Assembly: GCA_001275005.1 (NCBI GenBank)
Contig: JWZX01002570.1
Coordinates: forward strand, 1 to 16,801
Direction: 5' to 3'
Origin: Chrysochromulina tobinii
Taxonomy: Eukaryota; Haptophyta; Prymnesiales; Chrysochromulinaceae
DNA length: 16,801 nucleotides
The position numbers and the translations under genes are program-made. How positions within the stretch are numbered: position 1 is the first letter of the stretch; each line of letters starts with the position of its first letter. The notes under the pieces are model-generated. The model was given only the letters and a program-made list of their open reading frames with translations. It had not been told where the DNA came from and did no database searches. Shown piece by piece: positions 6,943 to 13,667 of the stretch.

Positions 6943-9900
6943 CTATTCCGGTGTGCGGATCCTGTATGCTGTGCTAAAAGCTGGCAACGATGAGTCAAGA
7001 GTCGAATGACCTGAAGTCGGCCCTTTCCAGGGCTCAATGGGTGTAGCTCTGAAGGCGGGATCGACGAGGCGCGCGCTCGGCTTGGCGCGCGGCGAGGGCT
7101 CCGCCGCGTGCTGTCGCCATGCCTGCTGCAACGTGGGCGTCTGCAGCGCCGCCGCCGCCGCGAGCAAGCTATCCAGGGGCTCTACCACCGTCTCCGCCAC
7201 CAGCGGAGGTAAAGCGTCGGCGCCCGTCAATCCCACCCGCCGGCGTGGCGCAAGGGTCTCGGTGGGCAGCTGCCCCTGAGGCCCGAGCTGGCCGTATCTC
7301 GGCGAGAGCATTGCTGGCAGTCCGTGGCCTTCAGAAGGCAGCAGCCCTGGAGGCCGAAGCTCGCCGTACTGAGCCCGGGGCTTGACAAACCTAGGCGAGA
7401 TCAGCGCAGGCAGAGCGTCTGCCGCAGGCTCGGCGGGTGGTCGGCCCGGCAGTCGAGCCTGTCGGCGACGCCGCCCCTGCGTGCGATGAAACGCCCTTAG
7501 AAGTTCGGGAGGACCCGTGAGGTACGGCCCCGAGTCGTACACCCGATCGAGGCGCGCCTCAATCGCCAAGACGCGAGCCTCGAGAAGCGTCTCTGTCGGA
7601 AGGCTCGCGTATTGGCGTTCAAGGCTCAAAGTACTTGCCTTTGCGTAGAGGTTCGCATATTGTGCTGAGGTGATTGGGCCGCCTGGGGTTCTTTCGCATA
7701 TTGTGCTGATTGGGCCGCCTGGGGTTCTTGGGCCTATTCGGCTTGGAGCAGCGCCCGCAGCAACGGTCGGGCCCGCTGCGCAAGCCACGCCCGCTGCATC
7801 CAGCGCGCCCAGCGCGCCTGCTGTATCGATCGAGCCTGTGGCCATCGAGGGCTCGGCCTCTCGCCAGTGCACCACCGCGGGTCCCAACGCCGGCGAGTTT
7901 GTTTGCTGAATGGGGGCTTCCGTGGCTTCATCTTCTAAGTGACGACCCAGCTGTGCGAGCCGCGCGAGGACGTGAGCCAACTTTCGCGGCTCGCTAGATG
8001 CACCAAGCTGCCGCGGCGTGGAGCTGAGCGCCTGCAGCAGCTCGCGCCGGGGACGTGTCATTGGGCGCCCGGGCTGCCCAGCCGGCCGTCTTTCACGCGT
8101 CTCGGCAGCCCACGCCTGCGCCCGCCGCGGGCCTTCGAAGGCCCATCGGAGGAACGCACGCCTCACCGAGCGTTTGATCTCGAGCCGCAGATGCTCGACA
8201 ACCATCGCAATGTGACGCTTACACCGATGGCACTCGTGCGTGAAAGCCAGCCATACGCACAACGTTCTGAACCGCGGTAGGAAGAGCGCGTACTCGGTTG
8301 CCCGCGTGTCGAGGGCGTGGCCGTGCCGCCCATTCTGCGCAAGCAAGGCATATTCAAGCAGTGAATGCAGCATCGCACCGTCGACCCGGCGGCGCTTGTA
8401 TTCCGTTGCCGTGGAGAGCAGCCGGGCTACCCCCTTGTGGCCGCCGTTGCCGCGGCGGAGCAGACGCGACCGTTCACTTGCCCACGCGCGCCACGCCGCC
8501 CACATCGACGCGGCCAACCCACGCCACACGCCATTCTCCCACGCCATCGCTGGCATCAGCGGCTTAATCCACGCGACTGCGCACCAGTGCTCAGAGGCAC
8601 GCGTCGCCCACTTTGCTGCCTCGCGCCGGCGCTCGACCCATACCAGCCAGAGGTCCCATCCTTCGTGTTGCCGCCGCATGCTAAAGTGTCGCCAGACGGT
8701 CTTTTTGCGCGCCGCAAACGCGCGGTCCTCGAACACGTGCCCCCGCCACGTGTTCAGCCCCTCAGCGGGCGCCCTGCTCTGCCGCATCCTTTGAGCCTCG
8801 AACCCACGGCGCAGCGCCTCGCGTTCAAGGGCGCCGTAGCGGCGCTCCGTAAGCAGCGGCTCGATCGGGCGCGTCAGTTGCACCTTGATCCCACGACGCG
8901 CTGCCACGCTAGCAAGGGCACGAAAGCAGCGGTCCTCGTGCGCGCGCATGCGCCATTCGTCGAGCGATGTGGCGAGCACCTCGCGGATCAGCGTACCACG
9001 AGCATGCCAGGACCCGAGCGCCAAGCGCACGGCACGCTCGTACTTTGCCTGCTCGCGCCACTCGCCGAGCACCTTCGTAAGTGCGGCGCGCTCGTTCCTC
9101 GCCACCATCACCGTCGTGAGTGCCCGCGTAAGTGAGATCGTCGCCAACGCCCTCGCCGCCACCGCTGTGGCTGCCTCCGATGTCGCCACCGCCGCCTCCA
9201 TCGCCCTCGCTATCGCTTTCGCAGGCCTCTCATCGATGGCCTCGGTAATATCGGCCAGCCGCGCCACCTCTTCGATGACCTCGTTGATGACTTCCTCTGC
9301 AACCTTCTTCACCGCCGCCCGTCGTTGCAGCTCCTGCTCCCGCACCAGCTCCCGCACCAGCTCCTGCACCAGCTCCTGCACCAGCTCCTGCACCAGCTCC
9401 TGCACCTGCTCCTGAACCAGCTCCTGCACCAGCTTCTGCTCCTGCTCCTGCATCAGCTGCTGCGAGCGAGCAGCGGCAAGCGCTGCTTCAGCTACGGTTG
9501 CCGCCTCTGCAGCTGCCTTCGCCTCCGCCGCCGCATCCTCAGCAGCCACCTTGGTCTCGGCTGCTCGCCGTAGTGCCGCAGCAGCCTCCTCGGCCTTTGA
9601 CTTGAGCCTTTTGCCAAACGTCTTCACCTTGGACAATAGAGAAATGAGCTGCAGCCGCCCAGCAGCGGCCGATTCATTGACCTGCGCCGCCTCGCCGATG
9701 ACTTCGTCGATGACCTCGGCGATCTCGGCGACACGGGCTACCTCATCAATGGCATTGCTGATGACCTCCTTGATGACTTCCTCTGCAACTTCTTTTGCCA
9801 TGCCGTCCTTAAGAACATAGAGCTTCCAGCCGCGCCGCCACCCCTTGAGATCGATGCGGCCATTGCCGTTGATATCCATGGACGTCACGATGCTCTCTAT

Positions 9901-12900
9901 TCTCTCTTCGGGCAAATCGCCTCGGCTGCGAAGAAAGGCGCCCATTTCAGCCAGCGGGATAGAGTCGCTTTCTTTATCGGTAGCCACAGCGGCCGCCTTG
10001 ATGGTAGCCTTCAGCTGCTTGATCTTCGGCATGAGCTCGGCCACATTGGCATAGTCCTCGACCTCCACCGCTTGCTTGAGATCCGCCTGCAGCTCGGTCA
10101 AGCGCATCGCGTTTCTCTGGGCCGCCTCGGCGCTGCCTACCTTGTCGGTGGCAGCCGCGGCCGCCTCGATGGTAGCCTTGAGCTGCTTTATCTGCGGCAT
10201 GAGCTCGGCCGCCTTGGTATAGTCCTCGACCTCGACCGCTTGCTTGAGATCCGCCTGCAGGTCGATCAAGCGTGCCGCGTTCCCCTGGGCCGTCTCGATG
10301 CTCATCTTGGCGACCGCGAAAAAAAGGCTATCTGGCTCAGTGGTGTTATACTCAACCGGCACCGTGGCTGGCGGCTCCTCCGCGACATCGTCGGCAGGTG
10401 CGAAGAGCTTCCAGCCGCGTCGCCACTCGTCCAGGTCAATGCTGCCGTCGTCGTTGGTGTCCAAGAAAGTCTCCATCCTCTGAATCATCTCTACTGGCAT
10501 ATCGCCTCGGCTGCGCAGGTAGTCGCCCATCGCAGCCAGAGGGATGGAGTCGCCCCCCTGGGCAACCGCGTTGAAGAGGCTATCCGAAACAACGATGTCA
10601 TAAGATTGTGGGATTTCGTTGACTGCAGAGGCGAGTGCCGCCTCGGCTGCGGCGGCCGTCTCAGCAGCCGCCTGCGCTTCCGCCGCCGCCTTCTCAGCAG
10701 CCTCGTTTGCCTCGGCCGCCCGCAGTGCCGCTGCCTCGAGGGCTTTCGACTTTAGATGGATGCCAAACGCCTTGACCTTTGTGGATACCCCGAGCTGCAG
10801 CCGTCCGGCAGCGGCCGATTCGGCGACCCGCACTACCTCGTTGATAACTTCGTCGATGACCTCCGTAATCTCGGCGATCCGTACCACCTCGTCGATGGCA
10901 TCGTCGATGACCACTTCGATCTCAATGATCCGTGCCACCTCGTCGATGGTTCCGCCGATGAGCTCACCGGTGACATGGCTGACGACCACCTCTACAACCT
11001 CCTTCGCCGCGGACGCTTGAAGGGCATTTGACCTTAAATAGATACCGAACGCCTGGACCTTGGTGGATACCCCGAGCTGCCGTCGCCCGGAAGCAGCCGA
11101 TTCGGCAATCCGAGACAGCTCAATCGGCGTATCGTCCGCGGGTGCGAAGAGCTTCCAGCGTCTCCGCCACTCGTCCCGATCAATACTGCCGTTGGTGTCC
11201 ACAGAGGTCACCATGCCCTCTATTGCCTCTTCGGGCAAGTCGCCTCGGCTGCGCAGGTAGTCGCCCATCGCTTCCAGCGGAAAGGAGTCGCCCCCTTGGG
11301 CGACCGCGTTGAAGAGGCTATTTGCCACAGTGATTTCATACTGTCCCGGCACCACTGCTGACGGCTCCTCCGCGACATCGTCCGCAGGTGCGAAGAGCTT
11401 CCAGCCGCGTCGCCACTCGTCCAGGTCAATGCTGCCGTCGTCGTTGGTGTCCAAGAAAGTCTCCATCCTCTGAATCATCTCTACTGGCATATCGCCTCGG
11501 CTGCGCAGGTAGTCGCCCATTGCGGCCAGAGGGATGGAGTCGCCCCCCTGGGCAACCGCGTTGAAGACGATATCCGCCACGAGGGTGTCTTTGTAAATTG
11601 GGGTTCCCGAAGCCTCGGCTGCGGCGGCCGCCTCCGCAGCCGCCTGCGCCTCCGCCGGAGCCTTGTCAACATCCGCGTTGGACTCGGCTGCCCGCCGCAA
11701 CGCCGAGGCAACCCGAGGCGAAGGCGGCAGCCGAGGCGAAGGCGGCAACCCAACACCGACAGCCTCAGCGTACTCCCTCAATTTCACCTCCTCGCTCTCC
11801 AAATCTGCTGAGGTCAAGGTAGGCAAGGCCAGCGAGATGGGCAGCGGGGGCGACGAGGCTAATGCTGCTCTGATTCGTTTGCGCGGCCCCAAGCGGAGGC
11901 CCAGCTCTGCCAGGTCGGCTTCACTCAGTAGAGCAAGATCGCCCACGCTCTTGACGTCCTCGGCAACCAGAATGTCATACGCGTCCGGTGAGCTCACGCC
12001 AGGCGAGCGTAAAAAGTGTGCGAGCTCAGCAAAGAAAGGCTCGCTTGCCTCTCTGTCTGAAGCTTCCTTGGCCTCCGCCTCCGCTTTCTCTGCCGCCACC
12101 GCCTTTGCCATCGCCTCCGCCTTCGCCTCCGCCTTCGCCTTCGCCTTCGCCTCCGCCTCTGCCTTTGCCTCCGCCTCCTCATCCGCCTTCGCCATAGCCT
12201 CCGCCGCCGCCTCCTCTTCCAACCTCCTTATAAGTTCCATGTGCCGCAGTCGCAGCTCCTTCGCCTCCGCCTCCTCCGCCTTCGCCTCCGCCTGCGCCTC
12301 CACCACAGAGGTCGCCATGCTCTCAATCTCCTCTTCTGGCATGTTGCCTCGGCTGCGCAGGTAAGCCTTCGCCTTCGCCTTCGCCGCCTTCGCCTCCGCC
12401 TTCGCCTCCGCCGCCACCTGCGACTCGAGAGCCTTTTCGAGCGCCGCCCTCTTTGCTTCCAGCTTTCGCTGCCGGAAGGTCCTGCTGCCCTTGTACATTT
12501 TTGCGGCTGCACTAATAAGTTTGATTGCGCGCTTCTGGCGGAACATCTGGACGAAGGCGTCTCGCTGGCGCAGCCCGATTGTTTGGAGCGCCTTTCGACT
12601 TACCTTTGGTGAAGGTAGCCCGGCATACTTGCTCGAAACCTGCATGTTGCGCAGCGTGCCTGCCGCATAGCGCACAATCGCCGCGTCCTTGTGCTTGAGT
12701 AGCTGCTCGAGGTGGCGCTGCGTGCTTGCCGCAACAAGGACCTGGCACCAAGCCGGGTCATGCGCCAGGTTTTGGAGGTTGGCAATCGCCGAGCGCACGA
12801 CGTTGACGTCTTTGTCCTGCAGGCATTCTAGGAGCGGCCCAGACCCGCCCGCCTCGAGCAGCGTCCGCTTCGTTACCAACGAGTCCGTGTCCACGGCGTC

Positions 12901-13236
12901 CGAGCACAAGTTGCCGAGCACCTCGAGCAGAAGCTGACGGAGCGCTCGCATCTTGGGAACCTGTGCTTTCGGAATCGACTTGCCATCGGCTGTACGGGTG
13001 TATGGCGTGAGCCTATTCCACCACACTAGCATATTTACGAGCTGGCCAATGCCACCCGCCTCGCGAAACGCAGCTCCAACTGCACGGCCATCATCGCCGA
13101 ATGCTGCACCAATGACATCACGCAGGTCCCACAGCGCCGCCTCCGGCTCGGGCTGCAACAGCTTGTCAACAAGCTTGATGACCGTGTCGATCAATCCCAA
13201 GCGTCGAGCCAGCCAGCCCACGGCTGGGTCCTCCAT
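6943..13236 (-). CDS. Giant mosaic protein: ARM-like, SAM, serial EF-hand pairs, UVR-like, Sfi1-like repeats (about 2,097 residues)
   Basis: From the ATG at 13236 the order is: ARM/HEAT-like helices (15-200; AGGSGPLLECLQDKDVNVV), a basic helix (222-275), a Lys/Ala/Glu linker (275-395), a SAM domain (400-460; LSEADLAELGLRLGPRKRI), EF-hand-pair modules (551-620, 634-702, 881-950, 1090-1145), two UVR-like motifs (986-1023, 1043-1080; AVEVEDYTKAAELMPQIKQL), Val/Ile/Glu helices (745-806, 1148-1186, 1311-1335), a QELV repeat (1260-1304), a Trp-rich Sfi1-like region (1385-1700; LGEWREQ, LGSWHARG, SLDEWRMRAHEDR) and a Pro-rich tail. Calcium binding and a cytoskeletal or basal-body scaffold are inferred; nothing suggests an enzyme. 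There is no membrane span. The frame is open to 13695, but those 153 codons have A/T-rich third positions at first and no domain, so the start at the ARM region was preferred. It may be spliced to the coiled-coil frame upstream. Confidence 0.75.
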   Translation of the reverse strand: MEDPAVGWLARRLGLIDTVIKLVDKLLQPEPEAALWDLRDVIGAAFGDDGRAVGAAFREAGGIGQLVNMLVWWNRLTPYTRTADGKSIPKAQVPKMRALRQLLLEVLGNLCSDAVDTDSLVTKRTLLEAGGSGPLLECLQDKDVNVVRSAIANLQNLAHDPAWCQVLVAASTQRHLEQLLKHKDAAIVRYAAGTLRNMQVSSKYAGLPSPKVSRKALQTIGLRQRDAFVQMFRQKRAIKLISAAAKMYKGSRTFRQRKLEAKRAALEKALESQVAAEAKAEAKAAKAKAKAYLRSRGNMPEEEIESMATSVVEAQAEAKAEEAEAKELRLRHMELIRRLEEEAAAEAMAKADEEAEAKAEAEAKAKAKAEAKAEAMAKAVAAEKAEAEAKEASDREASEPFFAELAHFLRSPGVSSPDAYDILVAEDVKSVGDLALLSEADLAELGLRLGPRKRIRAALASSPPLPISLALPTLTSADLESEEVKLREYAEAVGVGLPPSPRLPPSPRVASALRRAAESNADVDKAPAEAQAAAEAAAAAEASGTPIYKDTLVADIVFNAVAQGGDSIPLAAMGDYLRSRGDMPVEMIQRMETFLDTNDDGSIDLDEWRRGWKLFAPADDVAEEPSAVVPGQYEITVANSLFNAVAQGGDSFPLEAMGDYLRSRGDLPEEAIEGMVTSVDTNGSIDRDEWRRRWKLFAPADDTPIELSRIAESAASGRRQLGVSTKVQAFGIYLRSNALQASAAKEVVEVVVSHVTGELIGGTIDEVARIIEIEVVIDDAIDEVVRIAEITEVIDEVINEVVRVAESAAAGRLQLGVSTKVKAFGIHLKSKALEAAALRAAEANEAAEKAAAEAQAAAETAAAAEAALASAVNEIPQSYDIVVSDSLFNAVAQGGDSIPLAAMGDYLRSRGDMPVEMIQRMETFLDTNDDGSIDLDEWRRGWKLFAPADDVAEEPPATVPVEYNTTEPDSLFFAVAKMSIETAQGNAARLIDLQADLKQAVEVEDYTKAAELMPQIKQLKATIEAAAAATDKVGSAEAAQRNAMRLTELQADLKQAVEVEDYANVAELMPKIKQLKATIKAAAVATDKESDSIPLAEMGAFLRSRGDLPEERIESIVTSMDINGNGRIDLKGWRRGWKLYVLKDGMAKEVAEEVIKEVISNAIDEVARVAEIAEVIDEVIGEAAQVNESAAAGRLQLISLLSKVKTFGKRLKSKAEEAAAALRRAAETKVAAEDAAAEAKAAAEAATVAEAALAAARSQQLMQEQEQKLVQELVQEQVQELVQELVQELVQELVRELVREQELQRRAAVKKVAEEVINEVIEEVARLADITEAIDERPAKAIARAMEAAVATSEAATAVAARALATISLTRALTTVMVARNERAALTKVLGEWREQAKYERAVRLALGSWHARGTLIREVLATSLDEWRMRAHEDRCFRALASVAARRGIKVQLTRPIEPLLTERRYGALEREALRRGFEAQRMRQSRAPAEGLNTWRGHVFEDRAFAARKKTVWRHFSMRRQHEGWDLWLVWVERRREAAKWATRASEHWCAVAWIKPLMPAMAWENGVWRGLAASMWAAWRAWASERSRLLRRGNGGHKGVARLLSTATEYKRRRVDGAMLHSLLEYALLAQNGRHGHALDTRATEYALFLPRFRTLCVWLAFTHECHRCKRHIAMVVEHLRLEIKRSVRRAFLRWAFEGPRRAQAWAAETRERRPAGQPGRPMTRPRRELLQALSSTPRQLGASSEPRKLAHVLARLAQLGRHLEDEATEAPIQQTNSPALGPAVVHWREAEPSMATGSIDTAGALGALDAAGVACAAGPTVAAGAAPSRIGPRTPGGPISTICERTPGGPITSAQYANLYAKASTLSLERQYASLPTETLLEARVLAIEARLDRVYDSGPYLTGPPELLRAFHRTQGRRRRQARLPGRPPAEPAADALPALISPRFVKPRAQYGELRPPGLLPSEGHGLPAMLSPRYGQLGPQGQLPTETLAPRRRVGLTGADALPPLVAETVVEPLDSLLAAAAALQTPTLQQAWRQHAAEPSPRAKPSARLVDPAFRATPIEPWKGPTSGHSTLDSSLPAFSTAYRIRTPE
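7258..7416 (-). repeat. Two-copy Pro-rich peptide repeat in the tail
   Basis: The tail reads ALPALISPRF...AQYGELRPPGLLPSE (residues 1941-1969) and then GLPAMLSPRYGQLGPQGQLPTE (1972-1993). These are two copies of a LPAxxSPRxxYGxLxPxGxLPxE motif. SPR sites are potential proline-directed kinase sites; that is inference. Confidence 0.7.
7672..7728 (-). repeat. 36-bp direct repeat encoding RTPGGPI twice
   Basis: ATTGGGCCGCCTGGGGTTCT occurs twice 36 bases apart, giving RTPGGPI at residues 1837-1843 and 1849-1855, each followed by Ser or Thr. It lies in the disordered C-terminal part of the giant protein. Confidence 0.8.
8137..9084 (-). other. Trp-rich Sfi1-like region of the giant protein
   Basis: Residues 1385-1700 have tryptophans spaced about 17-35 residues apart inside basic helices: 1393, 1410, 1428, 1497, 1515, 1527, 1530, 1533, 1543, 1551, 1566, 1571, 1579, 1582, 1585, 1662 and 1698. 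Examples are KVLGEWREQAKYERAV, GLNTWRGHVFEDRAF and ASMWAAWRAWASERS. Sfi1 repeats in yeast and animals form a long helix, each repeat binding one centrin through a Trp and hydrophobic neighbours. The match is to the general pattern, not a strict consensus. Confidence 0.5.
9325..9459 (-). repeat. 12-bp tandem repeat encoding a (QELV)n helix
   Basis: CACCAGCTCCTG units repeat with few changes, giving residues 1260-1304 as LVQELVQEQVQELVQELVQE and so on, ending in Arg variants (LVRELVREQ). A strict four-residue period puts Leu/Val on a slowly rotating stripe of a helix, unlike a heptad coiled coil. Confidence 0.9.
9559..9675 (-). repeat. GRLQL-KVKxFG-LKSKA module, copy 3
   Basis: Residues 1188-1226 (ESAAAGRLQL, then SKVKTFGKRLKSKAEEAAA) repeat the segments at 708-745 and 805-842. 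Together they show a module of about 38 residues that recurs with the EF-hand pairs and Ala-rich helices. Confidence 0.8.
9802..9969 (-). repeat. EF-hand-pair module, divergent copy with Glu12 lost
   Basis: Residues 1090-1145 read DSIPLAEMGAFLRSRGDLPE, then the loop DINGNGRIDLKG (9841-9876). Positions 1, 3, 5, 6 and 9 are compatible with calcium binding but position 12, the bidentate Glu, is Gly. It lacks the FNAVAQGG entry seen in other copies. Confidence 0.85.
9997..10281 (-). repeat. Tandem UVR-like motifs, period 171 bp
   Basis: Residues 986-1023 and 1043-1080 are 57 residues apart and nearly alike: LQADLKQAVEVEDYTKAAEL and LQADLKQAVEVEDYANVAEL, both followed by MPxIKQLKATI. This matches the UVR helical-hairpin pattern (AVExEDYxxAAEL...IxxLK), known from UvrB/UvrC and many plant and algal proteins as an interaction motif. 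In the second copy one Ala is replaced by Val. Confidence 0.75.
10373..10596 (-). repeat. EF-hand-pair module with intact loop (duplicate of 11363-11586)
   Basis: Residues 881-950 carry a degenerate first hand (LFNAVAQGGDSIPLAAMGDY) and a canonical loop DTNDDGSIDLDE at 10426-10461 followed by WRRGWKLF. The 200 bases at 10373-10572 match 11363-11562, 990 bases away, with only a few differences. Confidence 0.9.
10711..11115 (-). repeat. GRxQL-KVxAFG modules 1 and 2 with Val/Ile/Glu helices between
   Basis: Residues 708-745 (AESAASGRRQLGVSTKVQAF) and 805-842 (AESAAAGRLQLGVSTKVKAF) are two copies of one module. Between them, about residues 745-806, lies a run of related 14-16-residue elements such as TIDEVARIIEIE, AIDEVVRIAEITE and VIDEVINEVVRVAE. 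The DNA shows matching repeats of CTCGTCGATG-type sequence. Confidence 0.8.
11131..11337 (-). repeat. EF-hand-pair module with a 10-residue (broken) loop
   Basis: Residues 634-702 follow the module pattern (LFNAVAQGGDSFPLEAMGDY, LRSRGDLPEEAI), but the loop is DTNGSIDRDE at 11170-11199, two residues short of the 12 needed for a standard EF-hand. An in-frame 6-bp deletion relative to the sister copies explains it. Confidence 0.85.
11377..11586 (-). repeat. EF-hand-pair module with intact loop (first in the protein)
   Basis: Residues 551-620 contain DIVFNAVAQGGDSIPLAAMG, YLRSRGDMPVEMIQRMETFL and the canonical loop DTNDDGSIDLDE at 11416-11451. Asp1, Asn3, Asp5, Gly6, Ile8, Asp9 and Glu12 are all present. 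The first hand of the pair has a degenerate loop. Confidence 0.9.
11857..12039 (-). other. SAM domain of the giant protein
   Basis: Residues 400-460 read FFAELAHFLRSPGVSSPDAY, DILVAEDVKSVGDLALLSEA, then DLAELGLRLGPRKRIRAAL. The order of helices, the L..L.E.DL.ELG....G.R..I core and the length fit a sterile-alpha-motif domain, a self-association and protein-binding fold. Confidence 0.75.
12058..12207 (-). repeat. Hexamer-based Lys/Ala/Glu repeat tract
   Basis: CCTCCG/CCTTCG hexamers on the plus strand encode KAEA-type dipeptide repeats at residues 344-393 (EAEAKAEAEAKAKAKAEAKA). A related tract flanks it at 12367-12414. It should form a long charged single helix. Confidence 0.9.
12289..12366 (-). 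repeat. Isolated EF-module fragment inside the Lys/Ala/Glu linker
   Basis: Residues 291-316 (YLRSRGNMPEEEIESMATSV) match the middle of the EF-hand modules (YLRSRGDMPVEMI, YLRSRGDLPEEAIEGMVTSV), but the calcium loop is missing and the sequence passes straight back into KAEA repeat. The DNA motif GCCTCGGCTGCGCAGGTA is shared with the full modules. Confidence 0.8.
12637..13194 (-). other. ARM/HEAT-like helical domain of the giant protein
   Basis: Residues 15-200 contain repeated helix pairs with ARM-style phrases: FREAGGIGQLVNMLV, LLLEVLGNLCSD, LLEAGGSGPLLECLQDKDVN, VVRSAIANLQNLAHDPAW, HLEQLLKHKDAAIVRYAAGT and LRNM. About three to four repeats are visible. Such domains bind partner proteins. 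Confidence 0.7.
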
Positions 13237-13667
13237 GGGGCCCGCGCTGCCGGGCCGCTTTGCCCGCAGGTTCTGTTCCTCTCTCGTCTCCCCGTTTCGG
13301 CACACATCGCGATAATCGCCATGCGAAACTATCAACCAGTACTTTACCGGTAAAAAGACACCGGGGGGAGCCGGGATACAACTTTGATCAACTTTGGCGG
13401 GAACCGCACGGGGGCGGTTTGGAAGGGCGAACCAATGGTGAGCTTGAAGCTCCCGGTGTGTGTCTCCGGTGTCCCCCCGGGGAGTGAACTCAAACACATC
13501 GGGGGGGCAGCCGGGAGCCGGTACAGTTGGTGCCGGTAAATTCGCTACCTTTGAGCCGTAGCGGCGGAATACGATCTTGCTAAACAACGTGCGCGGGCGG
13601 GAAATTTTAAATGATTTTGCATTTTCGACGTTTACCTCTAAGGTAGATTTTAGACTAGTGATTTCGA
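13237..13667. other. Gap between two giant minus-strand frames, with an open frame running through
   Basis: This 431-bp stretch has lower GC than the flanking genes, with an AT-rich section at 13600-13675. It has no stop in the frame of the downstream giant gene, up to an ATG at 13695, but the first 35 codons use many A/T third positions and no domain is visible. It holds imperfect direct repeats at about 13357-13386 and 13498-13528 and a 6-bp hairpin (AACCGC 13402-13407, GCGGTT 13414-13419). It may be promoter, intron or N-terminal coding sequence. Confidence 0.45.

Noticed and set aside
9325-9459. CRISPR-like array (regular short repeats)
   Set aside because: Units are contiguous 12-mers without spacers and encode a helix within a eukaryotic-type protein.
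10072-10755. 227-codon plus-strand open frame opposite the UVR and EF modules
   Set aside because: It is antisense to repeated domains whose minus-strand reading is clear, and its own translation has no family features.
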